This document shows positions 1-7,423 of a DNA stretch of 8,658 nucleotides, piece after piece. Position numbers and translations under genes: made by a program. The notes beneath the pieces were generated by a model, which was not told where the DNA came from, ran no database searches, and saw nothing but the letters and a program-made list of their open reading frames with translations. The stretch is from a bacterium (GTDB lineage Bacteria; Verrucomicrobiota; Verrucomicrobiia; Chthoniobacterales; Terrimicrobiaceae). Numbering within the stretch: the first letter of the stretch is position 1; every line of letters begins with the position of its first letter. The DNA lies in contig RFZT01000091.1 in the NCBI GenBank assembly GCA_009920585.1, positions 1 through 8,658 of the forward strand, given 5' to 3'.

Positions 1-295
1 TAATAAGTCGACACGCTTGGGAAAAGCGCCCGTTTTTTATATCCAACAAAGCCAGATTTGAACGAATAGCTTTAATGGTAGTTGGATGAGTTATTGCATA
101 GCTCAAGCCAAGGAATCTGGTAATAATAAATGACCCATTTTTTCCAAGGGTCTGCCAGCCAAAAACAATAAGTTCAAAAGCTCTTGCTGTGTAAAAGTGC
201 CGATAAAATGTTCTTTTCTTATAATCGCCAGACCTCATCCATAGGATTATCCAAGCGAGTGGAATTAGAAAAAAAATCCAGACAGAGGTTCTCAA
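1..295 (-). CDS. Partial LpxL/HtrB-like acyltransferase (N-terminal part, runs off left edge)
   Basis: An open frame without stops runs from about 295 to the left edge (98 codons) and starts just after the halogenase-like flavoprotein gene ends at 355. It encodes a hydrophobic segment (VWIFFLIPLAWIILW) followed by a basic stretch and an FLGLSYAITHP...RSNLALLD region. That pattern resembles the N-terminus of lipid A acyltransferase-like proteins (LPLAT superfamily), which have a membrane helix and then a conserved R-x-NL segment. Such proteins occur in aryl-polyene clusters, where they are thought to help attach the product to a membrane lipid. The catalytic HxxxxD/E motif would lie outside the window, so activity cannot be judged. 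The start is uncertain. TTG at 293-295 overlaps the stop of a 20-codon frame opened by ATG at 352-354. The first in-frame ATG is at 236-238. Neither has a good ribosome binding site. The family call rests on recognition by eye. Confidence 0.5.
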   Translation of the reverse strand, partial: MRTSVWIFFLIPLAWIILWMRSGDYKKRTFYRHFYTARAFELIVFGWQTLGKNGSFIITRFLGLSYAITHPTTIKAIRSNLALLDIKNGRFSQACRLI

Positions 296-354
296 TTGAA
301 AGCTAAGGAAAGTGGTATGTGTGGATTGTCCAAAGCAACCTTTATTGCCTCCAT

Positions 355-1626
355 TTACCTGAGAGAAGGTATGGCGGGCGCAATGGGAACGAATCGTTGA
401 AGGCGACAGATCGTCCTGAATGCTTCTATTCGTAGAGAGTCAATAAAAGTGGGCTCTGTTTGACCGCCGACAAGTCGTGCAATACTAGATGGGATCTGGA
501 GCAGGGATGCTGGATTCATGAAAACCTCAAAACCTGCCTTTTCGTAGAAAGGTGCAATCAGTCGTGAGTATTGCCGCATCCAACCCATGACTTGCCGAGT
601 GTACTGGAAACGCTCAAATCGACTAAGTTGGCGATTTGATTTTTCAGCTCGTATGATAAGCTCTGCGGCTCTCATGCTGGATTGAAGGGCAAGCATAACT
701 CCTGAAGAAAAAATAGGGTCGATAAATCCTGCCGCATCACCTGCCAGCACAACCCTTCGCGTGGCAAAAGAGGAGAATTTCCAACTATAGTCACCCGTTG
801 CGCGAAGTGACCCTAGCATTGATGCCCCCTTCATTCGGTCTTTCACTTCAGGCGTTGAATCTACGGCCTCCTGAAAAACATCATCCAACGTGCGTGAATT
901 TGGCTTTGACATTTGATCTGCTGGAACAACAAGGCCTATCGAGGTTTTATTTCCTGACAAGGGAATGAGCCAGAACCAGGCGTCTGAGATCCGCGCAATG
1001 GTGATGTGGCCCTCAGCTTTGCCCGAGTTACGAAAAACTCCTTCAAAATGACCATAGATAGCAATGCGTCGTTTTTTCTGAGTGATATTGCGCCTCAGTC
1101 CCAATTTTTTCCCTGTGAAAGCATTCCTGCCACTTGCATCGATGATCCAGTCTGCATGGATCGATAGAGCACCCTGTGGGGTTTCGCAGTGAAGATGCAT
1201 CTTTTTGGTATCAATGTTTTCAATCGCACTGACCCTAGTTTCCTCATGAACTTCACAACCGTGAGCGCGAGCGTTATTAAGAAGCAATTCATCAAATTTT
1301 GAGCGCTCAACTTGGTAAGAGTATTCGCATGAGGCTCCAAGGGTTTGTCCAAACCAGAAACGCCGCAATCTCGATTTGTCACCTGTACAAAATTCGGCAC
1401 CGTACTTTCGCAAGAAACCAGCGTCTTCCATTTGGTTCCAAACACCAAGTTGCTTAAGTAGAATGTTTCCAAAAGGAAGCAATGACTCTCCTATGCAGAA
1501 ACGGGGAAACTTTTCCTTTTCAAGAATGACAGGCTTTAGCCCAGCCTTAGCAAGCTGGGTTCCTGCCGCTGCGCCAGCTGGCCCTCCGCCAATGATTGCA
1601 ACATCATATTCGGAGGAGCATCTCAT
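355..1626 (-). CDS. FAD-dependent halogenase-like flavoprotein
   Basis: This 423-residue flavoprotein belongs to the FAD-dependent halogenase/geranylgeranyl-reductase superfamily. A GGGPAG dinucleotide-binding loop lies at residues 13-18, IGESLLP at 45-51, a candidate catalytic lysine (K74) in GFLRKYGAEF, the substrate-side motif YQVERSKFDELLL at 104-116, WFWLIP at 217-222 (an exact WxWxIP halogenase signature), and GDAAGFIDPIFSSG at 296-309. In known halogenases WxWxIP is held to suppress monooxygenase activity, and a lysine at a comparable place relays hypochlorous acid to the substrate. The FxDPxFSSG block is like that of phenol/pyrrole halogenases acting on carrier-bound substrates. The start overlaps the ACP stop as ATGA, which suggests coupled translation and fits a carrier-bound substrate. 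I infer halogenation or oxidation of an ACP-bound aromatic. Non-halogenating relatives share several of these motifs, so the chemistry is unproven. Confidence 0.8.
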   Translation of the reverse strand: MRCSSEYDVAIIGGGPAGAAAGTQLAKAGLKPVILEKEKFPRFCIGESLLPFGNILLKQLGVWNQMEDAGFLRKYGAEFCTGDKSRLRRFWFGQTLGASCEYSYQVERSKFDELLLNNARAHGCEVHEETRVSAIENIDTKKMHLHCETPQGALSIHADWIIDASGRNAFTGKKLGLRRNITQKKRRIAIYGHFEGVFRNSGKAEGHITIARISDAWFWLIPLSGNKTSIGLVVPADQMSKPNSRTLDDVFQEAVDSTPEVKDRMKGASMLGSLRATGDYSWKFSSFATRRVVLAGDAAGFIDPIFSSGVMLALQSSMRAAELIIRAEKSNRQLSRFERFQYTRQVMGWMRQYSRLIAPFYEKAGFEVFMNPASLLQIPSSIARLVGGQTEPTFIDSLRIEAFRTICRLQRFVPIAPAIPSLR

Positions 1627-1910
1627 TCTGGAGAAATCGTGATGCGTTTGCTTATCCAGTCGCGGAGCACGCCTAGGCTCTGTAATGCATCTTTTGCTGT
1701 ATTAGGATCGGCAATGACAATTCCGTATTTCTTTTCCACCGCAAGAACGATTTGCAAGGCATCTAACGAATCCAAACCAATGCCATCGGGTCCAAATAAT
1801 GGCGATTCTTCACCAATGGTAGAAGGGTCGATTTTAAGCATGCAATTTTGCATCAGAATCTCTCTTAAACTTTCTACACTGACTTGGCTCATGAATCTAT
1901 TATGTAGCAT
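1623..1910 (-). CDS. Acyl carrier protein (phosphopantetheine-binding)
   Basis: This is a small discrete acyl carrier protein of 95 residues from the first ATG. The motif GLDSLDAL at residues 45-52 supplies the serine (S48) that would receive 4'-phosphopantetheine. It is followed by the usual helix-III region (VLAVEKKYGIVI). In a biosynthetic cluster such a protein carries the growing acyl or aryl chain as a thioester in the cytoplasm. The C-terminus overlaps the next gene by ATGA, and 40 bases separate it from the deacetylase gene upstream. A second in-frame ATG at 1890-1892 (MSQVS) would give an 89-residue protein beginning closer to the family norm. Neither start has a clear ribosome binding site, so the start is open. 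Likely partners are the adenylation enzyme encoded at 6035-7423, an unseen ketosynthase, and the adjacent flavoprotein. Confidence 0.9.
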   Translation of the reverse strand: MLHNRFMSQVSVESLREILMQNCMLKIDPSTIGEESPLFGPDGIGLDSLDALQIVLAVEKKYGIVIADPNTAKDALQSLGVLRDWISKRITISPE

Positions 1911-1950
1911 TTAGTCGTTACTGCATGCAAAACAAAATGACCTCAAGCCA

Positions 1951-2658
1951 TCAAGAAGGGATCGTGGTTTGGTATCCTTCAGATTCAAGTCTAAGGAGCA
2001 AATTACGGAGTGTGTGAGCTCTATTTCCGCGTTGCTGGCCGTGCAATGAGCTTTCATGAAGCAGTATAATTTTACCTGGGATTAACGTTCTACAGATCCT
2101 TCGGATCACATTCTCAGGGTTATAGCTTATTCCATCATTTCCTGATGCAGACCATCCAACCATCTGAAGATTTTCTCTCTCCGCAACTCCATGCACAAAC
2201 GGGTTGGCAAATCCTACTGGAGCCCTGAATTGATTAGGCTGAATGCCCGTAACGGATAAAATAGCTTCGTTACAGAGGGTAATTTCTTTTTGAGCAAATT
2301 TGGAAGATGCCCCCCAAAAAAAAGAGGCATTGTGGCTGAATGTATGATTTTGAATTTGATGCCCGTTCTCGACTATCAAGTTGGCTAGATGAGGCCACCG
2401 AAGGACATTTCTTCCGATCGCGAAGAAAGTGGCCCGGGCGTTGTGTTCTTTGAGAATATTAAGGATTGCTGAGGTCTCATCGGGATTGGGCCCATCATCA
2501 ATAGTTAACCACACTTCACGTTTGGATGTTTCAAAAGTTGTAATGATGTCACCGAAAAGCGGGCAGTTTCTCCAAAGCGTAGGAATCAAAAAAAGCGAAC
2601 TTGCTGCTAGCGCAAACGCAGAAGAGCATTGCCGCCCAATGATGCTGATAGGATACAT
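1951..2658 (-). CDS. Polysaccharide deacetylase (NodB homology domain), membrane-anchored or exported
   Basis: A 235-residue carbohydrate esterase family 4/NodB domain protein. The motifs are all visible: TIDDGP at residues 52-57 (catalytic and metal-binding D54, D55), NHTFSH at 104-109 (metal-binding H105, H109), RAPVG at 145-149, a GWSASGND segment at 168-175 where many members have a D-x-x-D-W motif, and LLHES with H201. Residues 12-29 are hydrophobic after a short basic N-terminus, indicating a signal anchor or signal peptide and action outside the cytoplasm. The family removes N-acetyl groups (sometimes other acyls) from chitin-like or peptidoglycan sugars using a divalent metal. Between an acyltransferase gene 25 bases upstream and an ACP gene 40 bases downstream, it is more likely to modify a glycolipid or a transferred acyl group than bulk cell wall. 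That role is inferred. The domain is complete, so it should be active. Confidence 0.88.
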   Translation of the reverse strand: MYPISIIGRQCSSAFALAASSLFLIPTLWRNCPLFGDIITTFETSKREVWLTIDDGPNPDETSAILNILKEHNARATFFAIGRNVLRWPHLANLIVENGHQIQNHTFSHNASFFWGASSKFAQKEITLCNEAILSVTGIQPNQFRAPVGFANPFVHGVAERENLQMVGWSASGNDGISYNPENVIRRICRTLIPGKIILLHESSLHGQQRGNRAHTLRNLLLRLESEGYQTTIPS

Positions 2659-2683
2659 GCCATCACGCGGCGCTGTTTGGGGG

Positions 2684-3433
2684 TCAACATAACTCGGAGG
2701 GAGTTAAATCCGTCTCTAATTCGGAACGAAAATATTCTTCAACTTCGCTCGATAAAATCCTTGGGTTGATTGATTGGTTTGATCGAAAAATGCGACCTGC
2801 CGATATTCGGAAGCGCAATGGACAAATGGCAGGTTTGAAGTAAGAAAATTTTCTTCCGAAATAGTCAGAGTCGCATCTTATAAAGATAGTGCGTATCGGA
2901 CCACCGGTTGCCTTTGAAATGAGCGCATATATTGGATGGAAGGGGTTAAGTGGTTTCTTGATCGTGCGAGTGCCTTCAGGAAATAGCAGTATGTTGGAAC
3001 CTTTTGCGATTCTATCCTTGCATGCTTTCGTAATATTCAGCGGAGAGTCATTGCGGATAAAATTGCATAATTTCACAACACCTGAAGTTACGGGGTTATG
3101 CAGAAGCTTTGCGTTCACAACGCAATCTAATGAGGGCACGAACGCCATAAGGATAATTGCATCAAGAATGGAGGGATGATTGGGAGCGATAATGCAGCCT
3201 TTCCACTCATCAACATCCTCAAAGCCTTCCAACTGAAGCTCAATAATCCCGCTTTTTTTAAGTAGACACAAATAACTGTTGATGCCTTTCACGAGCAGCT
3301 CTCGCTCCGTTATACTGCATATCCGAAGTCCGAGGACTCGCCTGAAAGCCCATTTTATCGAAAAACAAAACCCACCACAAATGAAGTAGAGATGAGCGTA
3401 TGCCTGAACAAGGTAACTTGGGCTGGAATGCAT
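2684..3433 (-). CDS. PlsC-type 1-acyl-glycerol-3-phosphate acyltransferase-like protein
   Basis: This is an LPLAT-superfamily acyltransferase. From the ATG at 3431-3433 the protein has 249 residues, close to the usual PlsC size. The catalytic NHxxxxD motif is NHPSILD at residues 85-91 and the glycerophosphate-binding motif is FPEGTR at 151-156. An N-terminal hydrophobic stretch (residues 8-26) suggests membrane association. Such enzymes transfer an acyl chain from CoA or ACP to a lipid hydroxyl, and pigment clusters of the aryl-polyene type commonly carry one. The frame stays open upstream to an ATG at 3563-3565, which would add 44 residues and overlap the antiporter gene by 35 bases. I prefer 3433 because the added residues look unlike a PlsC N-terminus and AAAAGG lies 12 bases upstream (3446-3451). 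The gene lies on the AT-rich side of the composition break. Confidence 0.85.
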   Translation of the reverse strand: MHSSPSYLVQAYAHLYFICGGFCFSIKWAFRRVLGLRICSITERELLVKGINSYLCLLKKSGIIELQLEGFEDVDEWKGCIIAPNHPSILDAIILMAFVPSLDCVVNAKLLHNPVTSGVVKLCNFIRNDSPLNITKACKDRIAKGSNILLFPEGTRTIKKPLNPFHPIYALISKATGGPIRTIFIRCDSDYFGRKFSYFKPAICPLRFRISAGRIFRSNQSINPRILSSEVEEYFRSELETDLTPSELC

Positions 3434-3530
3434 GTGTGTCGATTGCCTTTTAAATATCGGCTCAGATGGTGTAACGGATATTTGATCTAAGATTTTACTC
3501 TGATAGTAGTGGATTCCTAGACAGTACCTT

Positions 3531-4760
3531 TTAGCAGTTTTCGGATGAAAGTTTGCAAGCGGCATGAAATCCCGGCGCTGCCATCAGTGTCGTCACGACC
3601 GCCATTAAAACAAGCATCGTGAACAACGTTTGTGTGATGAGCCCTGCTTGCAGGCCGATATTGAGCAAAATGAGCTCCATAAGACCTCGCGCATTCATGA
3701 GAGAGGCAATGGTCAGCGAATCCGAGTGTTTGATTCCGGACAATCTCGCGGCACCATAGCAGGCAAAAAGTTTAGCGGAAATGGAAACAACGATAATAAC
3801 ACCGCAGATAACCCAGAGCCAAAGGGAGTCAAGCAGGCCGATTCGTGTATTCAGTCCCGAGTAGGTGAAGAATACGGGAAGAAGAACAGCGGTAGTGAGG
3901 GGATCTACTTTGGCGGCCAGTTTATCGGCCAGACCGTCGCGTGGCACAGATAGTCCCAAGATGAATGCGCCGAAGACAGAATAAAGGCCGACCAAATCCG
4001 TGAAAAACGCTCCAAGAACCACGAAAAGCATCACGAGACTGAAAAGTTCGGATTCGTTTTTAAATCGGCGGTGAAACTTCCACAGGGCTGGCTTGACGAC
4101 AAAAAGGCATGTCAAAACATAGACGAGCGAACCACCGATGGCGTAGAGAGCAAGCATCGGTTTCCCCGAGATGCAACCTAAAACCACTGCGAGAAGCATC
4201 CACGCCACGACATCGTCGAAACTTCCAGCAGCTAGGGCGATGGTTCCCACGAGTGTCCCCGAAAGGCCGTGTTCTCTGATGATGCGAGCGAGCATCGGGA
4301 AGGCTGTGATAGACAAAGCGGCGCCAATAAACAGCCAAGCAATCGAGTCGGAGACATGCGGGGCGAAGAATCCTCCTTCACTCTGAAGCCAATAAGCCAC
4401 CCCTCCACCTAGGATAAACGGGGCCAGAATTCCCGCAGAAGAGACAGCGAGTGCGGTGCGGAGTTTTTCACGGAAGAGGTCCGAGCGAAATTCCAATCCG
4501 ACCACAAACATATAGAGTGTAAGCCCAAGAGATGCGACCGAGTAGAGTATGGGTTTTGAGGCTGCTGGAAAAACAAAGCTCGCTGCATCCGGCCACAACA
4601 AACCAAAGAGGGAGGGGCCGAGAAGAACGCCTGCAATCATTTCCCCAATGACAGGAGTTTGTCCGACTCGGCGCATCACAACCCGCATCACAGCGCAGAC
4701 GGAAAGAATGACAGCTAACTGCAAAAAAAAGTGAGCTGCGCCATTGGTTGCTGAATTCAT
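3531..4760 (-). CDS. Cation/H+ antiporter, CPA2 (KefB/NapA-like) family, membrane domain only
   Basis: A 409-residue integral membrane protein made almost entirely of hydrophobic helices. Typical monovalent cation:proton antiporter-2 features are GEMIAGVLLGPS at residues 39-50, FVVGLEF at 85-91, ALSITAFPMLARII at 148-161, the ion-binding acidic pair D182-D183 in AAGSFDDVVAW, and MNARGLMELI at 355-364. The family exchanges Na+ or K+ for protons across the inner membrane. There is no C-terminal RCK/TrkA-N regulatory domain: the protein stops soon after the last helix. The gene starts 33 bases after the flavoprotein gene and has no strong ribosome binding site. Antiporter genes are known inside some natural-product clusters, where a role in pH, ion balance or export is assumed, and the same may apply here. 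It is the last gene of the GC-rich block. Confidence 0.92.
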   Translation of the reverse strand: MNSATNGAAHFFLQLAVILSVCAVMRVVMRRVGQTPVIGEMIAGVLLGPSLFGLLWPDAASFVFPAASKPILYSVASLGLTLYMFVVGLEFRSDLFREKLRTALAVSSAGILAPFILGGGVAYWLQSEGGFFAPHVSDSIAWLFIGAALSITAFPMLARIIREHGLSGTLVGTIALAAGSFDDVVAWMLLAVVLGCISGKPMLALYAIGGSLVYVLTCLFVVKPALWKFHRRFKNESELFSLVMLFVVLGAFFTDLVGLYSVFGAFILGLSVPRDGLADKLAAKVDPLTTAVLLPVFFTYSGLNTRIGLLDSLWLWVICGVIIVVSISAKLFACYGAARLSGIKHSDSLTIASLMNARGLMELILLNIGLQAGLITQTLFTMLVLMAVVTTLMAAPGFHAACKLSSENC

Positions 4761-4793
4761 AAGCTGGAGTTGGTCTTAATCCGTGCAACGTGA

Positions 4794-6038
4794 TCAAGCG
4801 ATGGCATAGCGAGAGAGGAACGGGGTATTTCCAAGGACGAAGCGCTCGGCGTATTTTAAAACACCTCGACTCCAAGGCTCGGCCGTAGTGAATCCCGATG
4901 CCATGCCTGACATATTGGCGCTCATGAATGTTTCAATGAAGCCCAACGGGAGAAAGGGAAGTTTCGTCTGAAATTCGCACCCCCGGTCGTGAAGCTCGAA
5001 AATCCTTCCATCGTAAAAGTAATCAATGAGGTCGCGCCAAGCGTTCAGGCTTTCCTTCATTTTGGTGGAGTAAACTTGAAGAGCGTCTTCCAGTGGTTTC
5101 GTGGAAAGTTGTTCATCGAGTAATTCGGCAGACTGGAGAGCCAACAGCATGCCGGGCGAAAGCATGGGATCGACAAATCCAAAAGCATCCCCGACCGAGG
5201 CCCAGTTTTCGCCGACACCTTTGGTCGAGACGAGTTGATAGTTGGCGTAGGTCTCGGCTTGCGAAATTCGCTTCGCGCCACGTGTCTCAGATGACAAAAG
5301 CGGGTCATTTCTCATTGCGGCTTCAAGGCGTTCTTCGGGTGTTTTTCCAAGTGCGGCAGCGGCCTTTTGATCCATCACAACCCCAAAGGACATTTTGCCT
5401 TGAAGCGGAATCCTCCAAGACCATCCGTCGGCAAGGCGGTTGATTCGCACCTGTCCACTGGGCCTTTCGGGATCGAATCCCTCGTAATGCGCGAAATGGG
5501 AGACATCGCGACGAGGTCCCACGTCCGCTTTGATATTCAGAAGACGTGCGGCAAGTCGCCTCCTGCCGGATGCGTCAATGAGGAAGTCGGGTTGACGACC
5601 ATTCCATATTCCAGCTGATGCGAGTGTTTCTTGGCTCAGGTGCAGCTTGTCCCCTTCGGCGATGAGGTTGGCGCGCTGCGGGATCACGAGAGCGCCTGCG
5701 TGTGCGGAGCTAGCCTCAAGGATGCGATCAAAAGCCGGTCGCGGAACATTGTAGGCATAGTCTGGAAATTTGCGCGGAAGCGACGAAAAGCTGAAGGCAA
5801 ACTCTTTCCCAAGAGCTGGGAAAAAGGTCACACCTGGCTTGCGAATACCGATGGCTGCGACTTGATCCTCGATGCCCATTCTTCGGAACAACGGAATAAC
5901 GCCGGGCACGAGCGACTCGCCTGCGATGTGCTCCGGTCGGCCTCCCTCGTCGAATACCGCCACCTCGTGACCGCGTTGCGCCAACAGCGTTGCGCACACA
6001 CTTCCGGATGGTCCACCCCCTATGATAGCGATTTTCAT
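4794..6038 (-). CDS. Halogenase-like FAD-dependent oxidoreductase, diverged
   Basis: A 414-residue flavoprotein of the same superfamily as the one at 355-1626 but clearly diverged from it. It shows GGGPSG at residues 7-12, GESLVP at 40-45, a lysine (K67) in GIRKPGVTF at the place of the halogenase lysine, NVPRPAFDRIL at 97-107, IDASGR at 154-159, WSWRIP at 206-211 (WxWxIP) and GDAFGFVDP at 283-291. After that the halogenase-like FSSG is replaced by LSPG. The start used is the ATG at 6036-6038, which overlaps the ligase stop as ATGA and gives MKIAIIGGGPSG, with the Rossmann loop correctly close to the N-terminus. The frame is open further upstream but that part would overlap the ligase. Likely roles are oxidation, reduction or halogenation of a pathway intermediate. 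I favour a non-halogenating or altered function, but this is inference. Confidence 0.8.
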   Translation of the reverse strand: MKIAIIGGGPSGSVCATLLAQRGHEVAVFDEGGRPEHIAGESLVPGVIPLFRRMGIEDQVAAIGIRKPGVTFFPALGKEFAFSFSSLPRKFPDYAYNVPRPAFDRILEASSAHAGALVIPQRANLIAEGDKLHLSQETLASAGIWNGRQPDFLIDASGRRRLAARLLNIKADVGPRRDVSHFAHYEGFDPERPSGQVRINRLADGWSWRIPLQGKMSFGVVMDQKAAAALGKTPEERLEAAMRNDPLLSSETRGAKRISQAETYANYQLVSTKGVGENWASVGDAFGFVDPMLSPGMLLALQSAELLDEQLSTKPLEDALQVYSTKMKESLNAWRDLIDYFYDGRIFELHDRGCEFQTKLPFLPLGFIETFMSANMSGMASGFTTAEPWSRGVLKYAERFVLGNTPFLSRYAIA

Positions 6039-7423
6039 CGACGCAGGATCTTTCCACTTGGGGTCTTGGGTATGGAATCCACAAAAACGATTTCGGCGGG
6101 AATTTTGTAGCGCGCCAAGTTGCGCCTGCAGTGGCCGAGGAGTTCGGCAGAGGTCACGTTTGATGCCACGACTTCCGCAATCGAAATCGAGCCGAAATGG
6201 GCGTGCTGGCGGCATGAGACCCTTGCTTCAGTGACACTGGGGTGGGAGCAAAGAAGATTTTCGACTTCCTCAGGGAAAAATTTCATCCCCCCGATGTTGA
6301 TGACAGTCTTGGATCGGCCTTGAATGTAGTAGTAGCCATCCCCATCGATGGAGGCGAGGTCGCCGCTTGAAAACCACTCCCCGTCGCGGAGCGCGGCGGT
6401 TCTGCTTTTCCACGGGTCGATGTAGGCATCAAACAGGCCTAGACCTTTGATGAGGAGATGACCTGGTGTGCCGGGTTCAGTGGGTTGTCCGTCGTTGCTC
6501 AGCAAGCGAATTTCGAAAGACGGCTGAGGACGTCCGATGGAGTCGTGGCGCTTTTCCGGTTCAAAGTGGTTAAGGAATGGAAGGCCGACTTCAATGATTC
6601 CCAAAGCTTGAGCGGGGTAGATGCCACAGGCGTCTGCAAATCGACGAGCTACGTCTTCGGGTAAAGGCGCTGTCGTTGAAACCGCCAACCGAAGGGAAGG
6701 CCAGTGGATCTTTTCATTCCCTGCCGTGAGCAGGATGTAGTGGAATGGCGATGCATAGAGCACTGTCGCGCCATGGGTATTCGCGGCGGCCAACAAGTCC
6801 TCCGCAAGATGCGTTTCCGGAATAATAATCGCAGCGCCATTCCAGAGATAAAGCAGGATAGAGACAGCAAAATGGTGGGACATTCCAAGAACCCAAAGCA
6901 CACGGTCACTCGCCCCGATCTGCAGGCCAGCATTCGCAGCCGCGACCCTTGCGCAGATGGTTTCATGGGAGAGTAGGACCCCCTTCGAATCGCCTGTAGT
7001 CCCCGAGCTAAAGCGTATGAGGGCGGGATTAAGTTCCTCAAATTCTTTTTGCCATGGGAGCTCACGTTCCACGCGGATGGTCTCGAAAGTGAAGTGGCCA
7101 GGCTCTTCCGAGCCGGTCATGATGCCGTGGAGGTGCAGGGATTTCACCAACGCATTTTGTTCGGAAGCGGAAGCCTCCGGTGCAATAGGAACAAAACACG
7201 CGTTCGCTCTTAAAATACCTAATGATAATGCCACATAGTGGAATCCATCGCGGCAGCGAAGTCCGATCCTTGCAGGCGAATCGAGGTTGTGTTTTTGACG
7301 GAGTTCCTCGGCAACGCGGGCACTCACTGCGTTCAGAATGCCGTAGGTATGAGAAACTCCTCGGTCGACTACAGCGAGAGCGTCGGAATTCGCGTTGCGA
7401 AAGATTTCTTCAGCGATATTCAT
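6035..7423 (-). CDS. AMP-dependent acid ligase / stand-alone adenylation enzyme
   Basis: A 462-residue member of the adenylate-forming (ANL) superfamily. It activates a carboxylic acid with ATP to an acyl-AMP and then loads it onto a carrier thiol, here probably the ACP or CoA. Core motifs in order are the P-loop SSGTTGDSKG at 139-148 (A3), LGIIEVG at 274-280 in place of the usual YGxTE (A5), WFSSGDL at 350-356 (A7), GRSKTVINIGG at 369-379 followed by FFPEEVE (A8), and PSGK with catalytic K458 (A10). The protein ends three residues after that lysine plus an arginine, so the C-terminal subdomain is complete but carries no fused carrier domain. It abuts the upstream gene (TAG then ATG) and overlaps the downstream one as ATGA. 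In pigment clusters such ligases activate aryl acids like 4-hydroxybenzoate or coumarate. The substrate cannot be read from the sequence here. Confidence 0.9.
   Translation of the reverse strand: MNIAEEIFRNANSDALAVVDRGVSHTYGILNAVSARVAEELRQKHNLDSPARIGLRCRDGFHYVALSLGILRANACFVPIAPEASASEQNALVKSLHLHGIMTGSEEPGHFTFETIRVERELPWQKEFEELNPALIRFSSGTTGDSKGVLLSHETICARVAAANAGLQIGASDRVLWVLGMSHHFAVSILLYLWNGAAIIIPETHLAEDLLAAANTHGATVLYASPFHYILLTAGNEKIHWPSLRLAVSTTAPLPEDVARRFADACGIYPAQALGIIEVGLPFLNHFEPEKRHDSIGRPQPSFEIRLLSNDGQPTEPGTPGHLLIKGLGLFDAYIDPWKSRTAALRDGEWFSSGDLASIDGDGYYYIQGRSKTVINIGGMKFFPEEVENLLCSHPSVTEARVSCRQHAHFGSISIAEVVASNVTSAELLGHCRRNLARYKIPAEIVFVDSIPKTPSGKILRR

Noticed and set aside
1639..1914. A 91-codon plus-strand open frame
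   Set aside because: It is an exact antisense shadow of the ACP gene, whose GLDSLDAL motif is unmistakable.
1922..1929. TGCATGCA palindrome between the deacetylase and ACP genes
   Set aside because: It is eight bases only, with no loop, T-run or repeat elsewhere, so it is too short to call an operator or terminator.
3630..3953. A 107-codon plus-strand open frame
   Set aside because: It is antisense to the antiporter C-terminal half. It has a low-complexity polar translation and is best explained as a shadow.
5631..6110. A 159-codon plus-strand open frame
   Set aside because: It lies wholly antisense to the second flavoprotein and the ligase end, both of which have clear family motifs. Its translation shows no recognisable domain.
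4794..6215. A longer, 473-codon version of the second flavoprotein
   Set aside because: The extra N-terminal residues overlap the ligase's A10 region and look like an out-of-frame shadow. The ATG at 6038 puts the Rossmann loop at the proper position.
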